Assembly: GCA_047619485.1 (NCBI GenBank)
Contig: JBLHKE010000320.1
Span: 1-8,444 of the forward strand
Direction of reading: 5' to 3'
Length of the DNA stretch: 8,444 nucleotides
Origin: JBLHKE01 sp047619485
GTDB taxonomy: Bacteria > Verrucomicrobiota > Verrucomicrobiia > Verrucomicrobiales > DEV007
A program made the position numbers and the translations under genes. Shown piece by piece: positions 1-6,854 of this stretch (the first letter of the stretch is position 1; each line of letters opens with the position of its first letter). The notes beneath the pieces are model-generated. The model ran no database searches, was not told the origin of the DNA, and saw nothing but the letters and a program-made list of their open reading frames with translations.

Positions 1-2
1 CA

Positions 3-107
3 GAGAAAATTCCCGCTGGTGAGGCGATAAACGCTAAGCTATCTGGTGATAGTGGGCGCTTTAGCAACGAAGACAGCGGGGATTTTATCAAGCTCCAGCC
101 CGCATGA
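3..107 (+). CDS. C-terminal end of a truncated, unrecognised protein
   Basis: An open frame enters from the left edge and ends at TGA 105-107, giving 34 codons. The residues begin EKIPAGEAINAKLSGDSG and end DFIKLQPA. I do not recognise the family. The fragment is polar, rich in Gly, Ser, Asp and Asn, and has no membrane segment, so it reads like the soluble tail of a longer protein. The main support that it is a real gene end is that its stop codon sits in the 5' arm of a hairpin followed by a T-run, which is a typical arrangement for a 3' end. The gene points right, opposite to the large gene at 585-3785, so the two converge. Its start and most of its length lie outside the window. Confidence 0.45.
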   Translation, partial: EKIPAGEAINAKLSGDSGRFSNEDSGDFIKLQPA

Positions 108-140
108 GGTTTTCGGAGGTGCCCTCATGATTGTTTTTCT
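103..140 (+). terminator. Candidate rho-independent terminator
   Basis: CATGAGG at 103-109 pairs perfectly with CCTCATG at 123-129 across a 13-base loop. It is followed by ATTGTTTTTCT at 130-140, which contains a run of five T. The 5' arm contains the TGA stop (105-107) of the leftmost gene. The stem is only 7 bp and the loop is long, so termination may be partial. The T-run is on the correct side for rightward transcription. Confidence 0.5.
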
Positions 141-180
141 GCCCAGCCAGACTTGGGATGCCATTCGAGATCACTCGCGT

Positions 181-345
181 TGCCGGTGAGCAGAGGGAAA
201 GGTGAGCTTCCGCTGGTCCGATCTCGACTAGGCATTCAGCGTGCGCGATCAAGGCATTGCCAAGTCCGACATCGCCATCTTCGAGAAGCTGGCTGGCGCG
301 GTCATGGAGAGCAAGGAACTGCAGAAGGCGGTAAAGAAATACTGA
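181..345 (+). pseudogene. Remnant of an unrecognised gene
   Basis: In one + frame, bases 190-345 read as good coding sequence, except for a TAG at 229-231 and a TGA at 187-189 just upstream. The piece after the TAG is 37 codons, includes the residues SDIAIFEKLAGAVMESKE and ends KAVKKY before TGA 343-345. It looks like the helical C-terminal tail of a protein. The piece before the TAG reads KVSFRWSDLD. There is no ATG with a plausible ribosome site. The simplest reading is a decayed gene tail with an in-frame stop. A chance open frame remains possible at this length. The opposite strand is also open across 88-369, but that product is featureless and has no recognisable domain. Confidence 0.3.
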
Positions 346-584
346 GGGTCTCAACGGATTTCTCTGCAAGGTTGCCGATCACGATTGCCTCGAGCAGCGC
401 TATGGGAATGTGGTTACGATAAGAGACAAGTTCGAAGACCTGCTCAGACACTATCAAAACAAATTTGCGCCGTTCAGAGCCTTAGGGCTGCTAAAGGTAG
501 CGGCGTGAGGATTCGGCCGATTAGATGCACCATCCCGCCATGGAATACGCCGCATCGAAATTGGACATCGAGAACTTACCCAAC
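346..584. other. No intact gene; short coding-like scraps
   Basis: I see no complete gene here. Two short + frames look mildly coding-like. Bases 335-508 contain DKFEDLLRHYQNKFAPFRAL and have no start codon. Bases 540-647 encode 35 residues from ATG 540, starting MEYAASKLDIENLPNL, and run into the antisense of the large gene's 3' end. Neither is recognised. Neither has a ribosome site. With the remnant at 181-345 they suggest an eroded stretch between two convergent genes. I found no convincing terminator for the minus-strand gene that ends at 585. Confidence 0.4.
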
Positions 585-3500
585 CTACTCGGCAACTTGA
601 ACGCGCACGTAGATTCTTGGGACACCTGCCGCATCGTAGGGCACTGAAACCGTCGTCAAGCTGCCGGATGCGGAGACGTCTGTGGCTTCTTTGTCCCAAT
701 TTCCTAAATCAGCGGATTCGCGAACCGAGTAGTTGACCCCAGATTCAGAGACAAACGTGACCATAAGATTAATGCCATCATAGCTCACGTTGGTGACCCG
801 CAAATCCCCTGCCGACGGAACAAACAAAACGTCGCTGTAGAATTGTAGACCTTTGCGCAGATTGATTGTTCCGGAGATAAAGTTGACAGCCGTCAGATCT
901 CCGCCGCCATCAATCCCAGAGATCCCCGATAGCACCACCCCGAAGGACGAACCATTGGTTCCACTCCAATCAGCGCCTAGGGTATCTGAATCGCTGCCAA
1001 CTAACACTCCATCGACGAAGAGTGAGATCGTCGAACGTCCGCCCTCATCGAGTTCATCAATCACAGCGTAGGTCCACACAATTTCAAGGTCTCCTGCAGC
1101 GACTTGGGTCGGGCTCAGCGTGTAGAAAACCTCTCCCAGAACGGCATTTCCGGAGGCACGTAAGACCAACTGATTCCCAGCTTCATAGACCAGCGAATGT
1201 CCAACTCCCCCGCCACCAGTCTCGAACAAGATCTCGCGTTCGCCGGCCACCTTTTCGTCAAAGTCGACACAGAGGCGGAACGTGGCGTCGAGCCTATCTA
1301 GGTCTGGATAGAGAGTGGAATACGATACCGCGGTGCCAGCAGTCTGATCGACCACAACCGGAGCCTGGCCAATGAAAGCGGTCGGCAGGCTACCGGCGTC
1401 ATTCGGATCGGATCCACCATCCACCTCGACGCTATCCGAAAATGTGTCCGCATCGGTATCGACCAGCAGCGGATCACTCGAAGGATTGCCATTCACCTCC
1501 TCGCCATCGGTCAGCAAATCGTTGTCGGTGTCTGGATCAGTCTGATCGGTGTCCCCCGCGACTTCCGTCGGATCGCCGAGCCCATCAAAGTCGGTGTCGG
1601 GTGCGACCGGACTGGTTGCGCCGACAAGCTCCTCGGCATTGGTAAGAGAATCGCTATCGCCGTTGCCTGCCGGTGTCGCGTCGAGATTTCCGAAGTGGCG
1701 TTGTTCCCAAAAGTCGGGCAACAGATCATTGTCGAAATCGACCACCGGCACGTCGACCGTCCAGCGCGAAAAAGCATCGGCAATTTCAGGTTCCGAAAGC
1801 ACTCGCGCGTAGACATTGATCAGAGCCACAGCGCCTTTAAATGTGGTCACGCGCAGTGGGACGGCACCGTCACCGAGGCCGCCGAGTGATCCTTCGACCG
1901 CACCACCGAAACCCGACCAAGAAAACAGACCTGCACGCCCAACCGGAACCCCGCTACCCGCGCCGGTCGCCGAAGTCGCACCGCCCGCAGCGCCCTTCGC
2001 CGAAAGCCCCAGCATCCCTCCGTCACTATCCAGAGTCACCACGATTTGCACAAAATCGTCGAGCGTATTGACGCGTGGCGTCCCAACACTCACATCGCCA
2101 GTGCGGATGCCACCGCTACTCTGGATCACCCGGATCTGCTGTTGGTCGATGATCAACCCAAACCCATTTGCTGAACTACCTGCATCGAAAATCACCTCGG
2201 GGCTATGGCTCAACTGCGGTGCACGCACCCAGAGCTCGAAGGTTTTCCCTAGATCAAAACCGTCGCCATTGTCGCCGCCGTCTGTTGCCGCATTGTTAGC
2301 GCGCCCGAGTTCCTGCGTGAAAGTGGTGTGATCAGAACCACTGACCGCACGCAGATCACCATTCCTAACATCAAAATTGCTGGAGCCAACACCATCAATC
2401 AAAGCGCCACTACTCTGACCGGGAGCCTGGGCGAGGTACTGGTTGAGCAAGGCCGCAGCCACCGCATCCACCGTCACTGTGGCATCCGCTTGGACGCTCC
2501 CAGTCCCGTTGGTCGCAGTCAGCGTGTAGGTAGTCGTCGCTGCCGGTGATACCGGTTGGCTCCCCTGCCCAGCTACGCTGCCGACACCTTCAGAAATGGT
2601 CACGCTGGTCGCGCCACTCACATTCCAAGTAAGCGTCGACGCATCGCCAGGTGCGATCGTTCCAACCGAAGCCGTGAAACCGACGATTTCAGGTAACTCA
2701 TCGACGACCACCGTCACCGCGTGGTTCACCGTCACCGCGCCAAGGATCGCGGTAAGTGTATAAGTCGTCGTCTCAGTCGGGTTGACAGTCACCGAACCTT
2801 GCCCGCCTTGGTCGGTCACATCGCCGACGCCCTGATCAATCGAGAGCGTGTCGAAATTGCTAACCTCCCATTGCAACTGCACCGCAGCACCCGCGGCAGA
2901 TGATGGAGGCGTCGCGGCGAAAGACGCGACCTGGGGGCGCTCCTCGTCGGAGGTCAGCGTCAGGATCACCTCCGAAAGTGTCCCAGTGCCATAGTCGACA
3001 TCAAAAGTGTAGCCCTGCTCGTTGGTAAATTCGGTCCCCTGCGCAAATTCTCCAGCGAGACTCGAATAGGATATCAAAGTCCAAGAATCGTTGATCGCGA
3101 AACTTCCCTCCAAAGCAATCTTGAGTGTTGCCCCAGTTTCCAGAGTCAACTGCAGACCATTGCCATTCGCCCGCTCCAATGCTCCAACCTCTGCACCATC
3201 GATAACAAACGAGAGAATTCCGTTCGCCCCGACCCAGCTCGGATTCACCTCATTGAACTTGTTGTTGATCCCCGTCGGCAACATCTCCAGCGTGCCATTG
3301 ATGACCTCCATGAATTTAAAATTGAGGAGTTCTCCAGCAACCGAGACAAATCCAATGCCGCCAGCATCGTCGCCGATACGGACGTTCTGCCCCCCACCCT
3401 GAGAACGCAGCGAGGAACCTTGGGCGATCGTCACCGTCCCATTACCACCCGCACCTTCACCTACGAAGATTCCGGCATTACCACCATGCGCACCACTCAG

Positions 3501-3785
3501 AATACCACCCGTCACATTCAGGACACCAACCGTCCCCTGCCCGATCGTAATCCGGTTCGGGTTGAAGGTATTTGTCGCTCCGATGTTTTCGGCGATCTCA
3601 CACGTCCCGTTGATGATCGCAGGGGCATTGTCCGGCGGGGTCGCACCGGTATCCCAGTTGGCCACGTCCGTCCACAGACCGTCGCCAGTGTAGGTAGATT
3701 GAGAAAAGACACTTGCGCTAGTTGCGCAAAAAGCTATGAACGCCAGAAACAGCGCTCCCGCAGGGTGGAGGATCGGATTTTTCAT
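585..3785 (-). CDS. Giant secreted Ig/LamG/calcium-repeat protein
   Basis: This encodes 1066 residues from ATG 3785 to TAG 585. The N-terminus is a signal peptide (residues 1-29: Lys at 2, then a hydrophobic core ALFLAFIAFC), so the protein is exported. Residues 33-280 are Gly/Asn-rich beta repeats beginning GDGLWTDVANWD, like the repeats of autotransporter and PEP-CTERM-associated passenger regions. Residues about 284-362 and 364-441 are two Ig-like modules, each ending in a TTTYTLTA-type strand. Residues 445-670 and 808-990 look like two concanavalin A/LamG-type domains. Between them, 681-800 carry Asp-rich thrombospondin type 3-like repeats expected to bind calcium. Residues 995-1066 form a short C-terminal beta domain (ESADLGNW motif) of the kind found at the ends of many verrucomicrobial secreted proteins. 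No PEP-CTERM tail, sortase motif or autotransporter barrel is visible, and I see no catalytic domain. A role in adhesion or carbohydrate binding is inferred. The exact function is unknown. Confidence 0.93.
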   Translation of the reverse strand: MKNPILHPAGALFLAFIAFCATSASVFSQSTYTGDGLWTDVANWDTGATPPDNAPAIINGTCEIAENIGATNTFNPNRITIGQGTVGVLNVTGGILSGAHGGNAGIFVGEGAGGNGTVTIAQGSSLRSQGGGQNVRIGDDAGGIGFVSVAGELLNFKFMEVINGTLEMLPTGINNKFNEVNPSWVGANGILSFVIDGAEVGALERANGNGLQLTLETGATLKIALEGSFAINDSWTLISYSSLAGEFAQGTEFTNEQGYTFDVDYGTGTLSEVILTLTSDEERPQVASFAATPPSSAAGAAVQLQWEVSNFDTLSIDQGVGDVTDQGGQGSVTVNPTETTTYTLTAILGAVTVNHAVTVVVDELPEIVGFTASVGTIAPGDASTLTWNVSGATSVTISEGVGSVAGQGSQPVSPAATTTYTLTATNGTGSVQADATVTVDAVAAALLNQYLAQAPGQSSGALIDGVGSSNFDVRNGDLRAVSGSDHTTFTQELGRANNAATDGGDNGDGFDLGKTFELWVRAPQLSHSPEVIFDAGSSANGFGLIIDQQQIRVIQSSGGIRTGDVSVGTPRVNTLDDFVQIVVTLDSDGGMLGLSAKGAAGGATSATGAGSGVPVGRAGLFSWSGFGGAVEGSLGGLGDGAVPLRVTTFKGAVALINVYARVLSEPEIADAFSRWTVDVPVVDFDNDLLPDFWEQRHFGNLDATPAGNGDSDSLTNAEELVGATSPVAPDTDFDGLGDPTEVAGDTDQTDPDTDNDLLTDGEEVNGNPSSDPLLVDTDADTFSDSVEVDGGSDPNDAGSLPTAFIGQAPVVVDQTAGTAVSYSTLYPDLDRLDATFRLCVDFDEKVAGEREILFETGGGGVGHSLVYEAGNQLVLRASGNAVLGEVFYTLSPTQVAAGDLEIVWTYAVIDELDEGGRSTISLFVDGVLVGSDSDTLGADWSGTNGSSFGVVLSGISGIDGGGDLTAVNFISGTINLRKGLQFYSDVLFVPSAGDLRVTNVSYDGINLMVTFVSESGVNYSVRESADLGNWDKEATDVSASGSLTTVSVPYDAAGVPRIYVRVQVAE
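1386..1745 (-). repeat. Asp-rich thrombospondin type 3-like repeats
   Basis: This stretch encodes residues 681-800 of the large secreted protein. It has about five units with spaced acidic residues: DFDNDLLPD, GNGDSDSLTN, DTDFDGLGD, DTDNDLLTDGEE and DTDADTFSD. Asp at alternate positions is the calcium-ligand pattern of thrombospondin type 3 repeats. At DNA level the units share GTCGGTGTC-like words on the + strand. The block links the two LamG-type domains, probably as a calcium-stiffened spacer; the spacer role is inferred. Confidence 0.8.
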
Positions 3786-3787
3786 TG

Positions 3788-3824
3788 CTTGCAGACAATG
3801 GCAAAAACGCCATTGGCAGGCAAG
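3788..3824 (-). promoter_or_regulatory. Two-part leader hairpin abutting a start codon
   Basis: An inner perfect 7 bp stem pairs CAATGGC (3796-3802) with GCCATTG (3809-3815) over a 6-base loop. An outer 5 bp stem pairs CTTGC (3788-3792) with GCAAG (3820-3824), leaving a 3-base and a 4-base internal bulge. On the minus strand the structure ends two bases before the ATG at 3785-3783, so it covers the place where a ribosome site would be. No Shine-Dalgarno sequence is visible in that space. It could control translation of the large secreted protein, act as an operator, or simply be a stable leader. Pairing is seen directly; function is inferred. Confidence 0.45.
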
Positions 3825-4154
3825 AGAAACCGTTGAGCTCCAGCCTATTCAGAGAGAGATCTAAGACGTGAATAACGACGTCAGCCTCCCACGAAATACG
3901 CACACCTCCATCAGTCGTCGTATCACGGTTCTAGGAGGCTAGCGAGTCCGCTTCACCGACACCGCTTGCGATGCGCGGCGAGTGGCTTGGGCGCAAAGTG
4001 CTAGTGGGGTTCGCCGGCTGATAGCGACGAAGTATGACGGGAGTGGCCAGCGAGGCCAGTTCCAAATAGCAGAACTCGTCGTCAGGATGGCGGCGGGTAA
4101 CCCGGGATGGGGATACACGCAAAAGGCAAATTGCGAGCAGCAACCTGGCAGCGG
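3825..4154. other. Intergenic stretch, possible dispersed repeat
   Basis: No gene is supported here. It separates the end of the cytochrome gene from the leader of the large secreted protein and should hold that gene's promoter, but no hexamer pair stands out. Near 3865-3882 GACGT occurs twice in direct orientation and can also pair with ACGTC. At 3944-3953 and 3958-3967 two ten-base words, GAGTCCGCTT and GACACCGCTT, match at eight positions. The minus frame stays open from 4266 to 3931, past the cytochrome stop, but the product is low-complexity and has no recognisable domain, so I do not call it. Confidence 0.4.
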
Positions 4155-6275
4155 CTACTTTAGATTCTTCAGTTCCTCTGCAGTCCAAGGCAGCACTCTC
4201 GTCCCGTTTTCTGCCCGAAAGGTTTTGACCTGTTCCTTCGAGATGGCGAGAGCCTGGTTGCCCCATGCGTTGCGGATGTAGGTCAGAATTGCTGAGATCT
4301 GCTCGTCCTTCATAAACCCATGTCCGGGCATCACCGGCGCCACGTTCTTCACGGGTTTTCCATTCACTTCGATCGGCCCCGTCACGCCATGCAGAGCGAC
4401 CGCAATCAGGCGATGTTCATCACCGGTCACCCAATCGCTCCCCGCGATTGCTGGCGCGAGGTTGCCGAGGCCTTTGCCACTCAGTTGGTGACAAGCCGCA
4501 CAGCTTGTCGCGTAGAGGACGCGGCCTTCGCGATAGTGTTTCAGAAGCTTAGAGTCATTTTTCACCCACTTGGCTTCCTTGTCTTTGTAGCTCGATATCG
4601 CGCGCAGAGGGTAACCTTGCTGCGATAATTTTTTCGCATACTCGCCCAGCAACGGCTGCTTGCGGGTCGCGATCTCCGCCGCGGTTGCTTTCAACGTTTC
4701 AGGAAATAAATCCGCAACCCCAGTGGGGACTCCGGCAAGGCGCAGGCCGGTCATGCTGACGAACCAGTCCTCATCACTGAGGGCACCCTCGACGGTCTCC
4801 TTGTCTAGCTTGCCCAAGCCTGCCAGCGTCCACATCGCGTGGGCACGACTGTAGGATGAGGCGGACGCGTCTTGCGCGAGCGATCTGATCTCCGGGGCCA
4901 GCTCGACCTTGTTCCCGCCGACGATCTGCTTCTGCCCGCTGAGTCGCCACCAGAGATACGGGTGGCTGAGCGAATCGACCAGCGTCGTCGGCGCGGCGAC
5001 CGGTACATGCTTCTCCGGCACGACGCGGTAGATGCGGCCGTGGCCGATGTGTTTGTCGAGTTCCTTCACCACGCTCTGGTTGCGCAGGTAGGGCGTAAGG
5101 AATCGTTTGTGTTGAATGATTCCGCGATGGAGATCGACGATGTAGAGACAGCCGTCAGGACCGAAGCTGCCATTCACTGGGCGGAATCGTGTATCGGTAG
5201 AGGCGAGGAATTCGCGGCGGCCGACGGTGTCGTCCTCGAAAGTCAGGTGCTCGTAGCCATCGGTTTCCGGAAACGGCTTCTTCGGTCGGAAGGCACCGAC
5301 GGTGTTGGTTCCTGGTGAGAAGGAGAAAATCGCGTCCTCCCACTCCTCGCCGAAAGCGCCACTACTGTGAACGGCGAGCCCGCTGATGGTAGTGACACCT
5401 TTCGGGTTGCCTCTCTCGTTGAGCATGCCGGGCTTGTAAGCGCGGTTGAGCGCCGGCGTCGGGTGGATCGGATACACCGACCTCGTCGGCGCTCCCATCT
5501 TACGCCAGGCCTTGTCGTAGACCTCCCAATCGACTGAGAACCAAGAGCTGTTGGAATTGTGGTAGAGCCGCCCGTAGCGGTCTGTGGACATCCCCCACTG
5601 CCCACGACCCGAAGTCGACTGGGTCGTCGCCTGACCGTTCTGCCACGCGACTTTGCGGCTCGACTTCGAACTGTACATCCAGTTGTCGATGGTGAAGTGG
5701 AGGCTGTTCTCAGCGTGTTCGATGTTGCCGGTTGCGCCCTTGGCATAATCCATGACCTTGGTCCTCTTGTCACAGACGAGATCACCGTCCAGATCTTCGC
5801 AGAACCACATCGTGCCACTCTCGACGACGATCACTCCCCCTTCGACGATACTGAGGGTCCGCGGGTTGAGCATGTCGTCAACAAACGGAGTCGACTTGTC
5901 CATGCGGCCATCGCCGTCGGTGTCCTCGAGAACCACGACCCGGCTAATGCGCTGGTTTTCCCCGCTTCCGGCGGCATCGATCATGTAAGTGCGGAATTCG
6001 CAAACCCAGAGCCGCCCCTCGCGATCCCATTCGGCGAACACCGGGTCGCAGACCAGAGGTTCCGACGCGACCAGCTCCACCTTGAATCCTGGTGCGACCT
6101 TGATGGCCTTGAGCGATTCCTCTGGAGACAGCACTGGGATCGGATCAGTGCCCCACTCCTTCCAGTTCTCGGACGCCATCGGATCTTTGCCATCCTTCGG
6201 CGCAGCCGAGCTACTACTAACAAGTAGCGCACAGCCTATTGTGAGCACACGGAGGGATTTCGTGATTCGATTCAT
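4155..6275 (-). CDS. PVC-type heme-binding CxxCH protein
   Basis: Exported beta-propeller and cytochrome c fusion of 706 residues. The signal peptide is residues 1-24 (MNRITKSLRVLTIGCALLVS, then SSSAA). Residues about 55-420 match the PVC-type dehydrogenase-like propeller: APGFKVELVASEPLV near the start, VLEDTDGDGRMDK at 115-126 and NGSFGPDGCLYIVDLHRG at 368-385. Residues 430-545 are a short helical, HEAT-like linker. The cytochrome c domain spans 580-675, with heme attachment at C592-A-A-C595-H596 and a likely axial Met649 in APVMPG. It probably passes electrons from oxidation of a sugar or similar substrate in the periplasm, but the substrate is unknown. Many relatives are near 1000 residues, so this is a compact version. 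I chose ATG 6275 because the frame upstream reaches only a TTG at 6335, and because the signal peptide is cleanest from there; ATG 6281 is the close alternative. No Shine-Dalgarno sequence is visible. The start overlaps the end of the decayed GNAT gene. Confidence 0.94.
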   Translation of the reverse strand: MNRITKSLRVLTIGCALLVSSSSAAPKDGKDPMASENWKEWGTDPIPVLSPEESLKAIKVAPGFKVELVASEPLVCDPVFAEWDREGRLWVCEFRTYMIDAAGSGENQRISRVVVLEDTDGDGRMDKSTPFVDDMLNPRTLSIVEGGVIVVESGTMWFCEDLDGDLVCDKRTKVMDYAKGATGNIEHAENSLHFTIDNWMYSSKSSRKVAWQNGQATTQSTSGRGQWGMSTDRYGRLYHNSNSSWFSVDWEVYDKAWRKMGAPTRSVYPIHPTPALNRAYKPGMLNERGNPKGVTTISGLAVHSSGAFGEEWEDAIFSFSPGTNTVGAFRPKKPFPETDGYEHLTFEDDTVGRREFLASTDTRFRPVNGSFGPDGCLYIVDLHRGIIQHKRFLTPYLRNQSVVKELDKHIGHGRIYRVVPEKHVPVAAPTTLVDSLSHPYLWWRLSGQKQIVGGNKVELAPEIRSLAQDASASSYSRAHAMWTLAGLGKLDKETVEGALSDEDWFVSMTGLRLAGVPTGVADLFPETLKATAAEIATRKQPLLGEYAKKLSQQGYPLRAISSYKDKEAKWVKNDSKLLKHYREGRVLYATSCAACHQLSGKGLGNLAPAIAGSDWVTGDEHRLIAVALHGVTGPIEVNGKPVKNVAPVMPGHGFMKDEQISAILTYIRNAWGNQALAISKEQVKTFRAENGTRVLPWTAEELKNLK

Positions 6276-6721
6276 ACACATCGTTCGTAGCATTTCGGGT
6301 CGGTTTTTCTTGGGATTGAAGTCTGCCGAAACCAAGAACCTTTATCCCACCCAAGGCAAGTGACAATCCGCCCCCTCGCCATCCCGTCGTGTCATCGACC
6401 ATAAGAGTTTGCCCGACTCCGTGTCGCCACCGTGTCGGTTCAACATTGAGCGCAAAGATCTGCGAGGTGTGAGCAGGAACATCGTCTTCCTGCGATGGCC
6501 TAAATCTGCAGAAACCGACGACGATCTCCTCGGCTTCAGCACCACGTATCATTGGCGGTGAAATCGCTAATACAGGATCAGGTCGAGCAAAATCATGTGA
6601 CGCATCAAGGAACTTAAGAAATTCATCAGGCATCAATCCCTAGTAAGCGGCGCACCATGCAGCGACGTGGATCTGCGCAAGTGCACGGCGGTCGCTGGCC
6701 ACACTTTGGCTTCATTTCCAT
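6272..6721 (-). pseudogene. Decayed GNAT N-acetyltransferase
   Basis: Read across frames, this stretch follows a GNAT acetyltransferase from end to end. From ATG 6721 the first codons give MEMKPK. An apparent extra T at 6703 then shifts the frame to VASDRRALAQIHVAAW. An in-frame TAG at 6640-6642 interrupts CAAY and GLMPDEFL, where family members have an unbroken Y-x-GL-x-P motif. The middle is intact: EEIVVGFCRFRPS, then IFALNVEPTRWRHGVGQTLM, which is the acetyl-CoA-binding motif A (R/Q-x-x-G-x-G/A pattern, here RHGVGQ). After about 6400 the frame is lost again. Another frame continues to a TGA at 6272-6274, including SWFRQTSIPRKTDP, which fits a GNAT C-terminus, but the usual N-x-x-A-x-x-FYE segment is missing. 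Intact relatives acetylate small molecules or protein N-termini in the cytoplasm. A promoter still lies upstream at 6802-6831. A shortened product from ATG 6633 could still be made but would lack the C-terminal fold. Confidence 0.8.
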
Positions 6722-6801
6722 TCGTATAACTGTCGGGGTTAACTAGCCAGCAGAGCTGGTCTGGTTCATCCCCCCTATCATCCGTTGTCAGCTAGATCTC
6801 G

Positions 6802-6831
6802 ATTCTACCGAGCCCTCTTCAAACTTGTCAA
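6802..6831 (-). promoter_or_regulatory. Strong sigma70-like promoter, leftward
   Basis: On the minus strand TTGACA (6831-6826, all six consensus bases) is followed after 18 bases by TAGAAT (6807-6802, five of six). Transcription would begin near 6795. It lies 23 bases beyond the stop codon of the esterase gene, about 74 bases before the GNAT start at 6721 and about 520 bases before the cytochrome start at 6275. It probably belonged to the GNAT gene. It may now drive the cytochrome gene through the dead gene. Confidence 0.6.
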
Positions 6832-6854
6832 TACTAGCCGCGTTCCCGTTTCAA

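Noticed and set aside
88..369. Minus-strand open frame of 93 codons
   Set aside because: It runs antisense to the more coding-like + strand remnant, has no recognisable domain or ribosome site, and covers the candidate terminator.
455..500. Inverted repeat around AGCCTTAGGGCT as terminator of the large gene
   Set aside because: The stem is only about 4 bp and no T-run follows directly, so it is not distinguishable from chance.
1386..1745. Short direct DNA repeats as a CRISPR-like or tandem array
   Set aside because: The repeats come from the Asp/Thr codons of the calcium-binding protein repeats and are neither regular in spacing nor identical.
3931..4266. Minus-strand frame of 111 codons overlapping the cytochrome 3' end
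   Set aside because: The first part is a shifted reading of the cytochrome gene and the rest is low-complexity, with no domain or ribosome site.
5243..6232. Long open frames on both strands inside the cytochrome gene (for example 5559-6227 + and 5243-5818 -)
   Set aside because: They are shadows of a GC-rich gene: the products are Arg/Ser/Pro-rich with no domains, while the main frame carries clear family motifs and a CxxCH site.
6730..6770. Small ATG frame of 8 codons (MNQTSSAG) upstream of the GNAT gene
   Set aside because: It is too short to judge. The G-run before it touches the ATG without proper spacing, and nothing links it to regulation.
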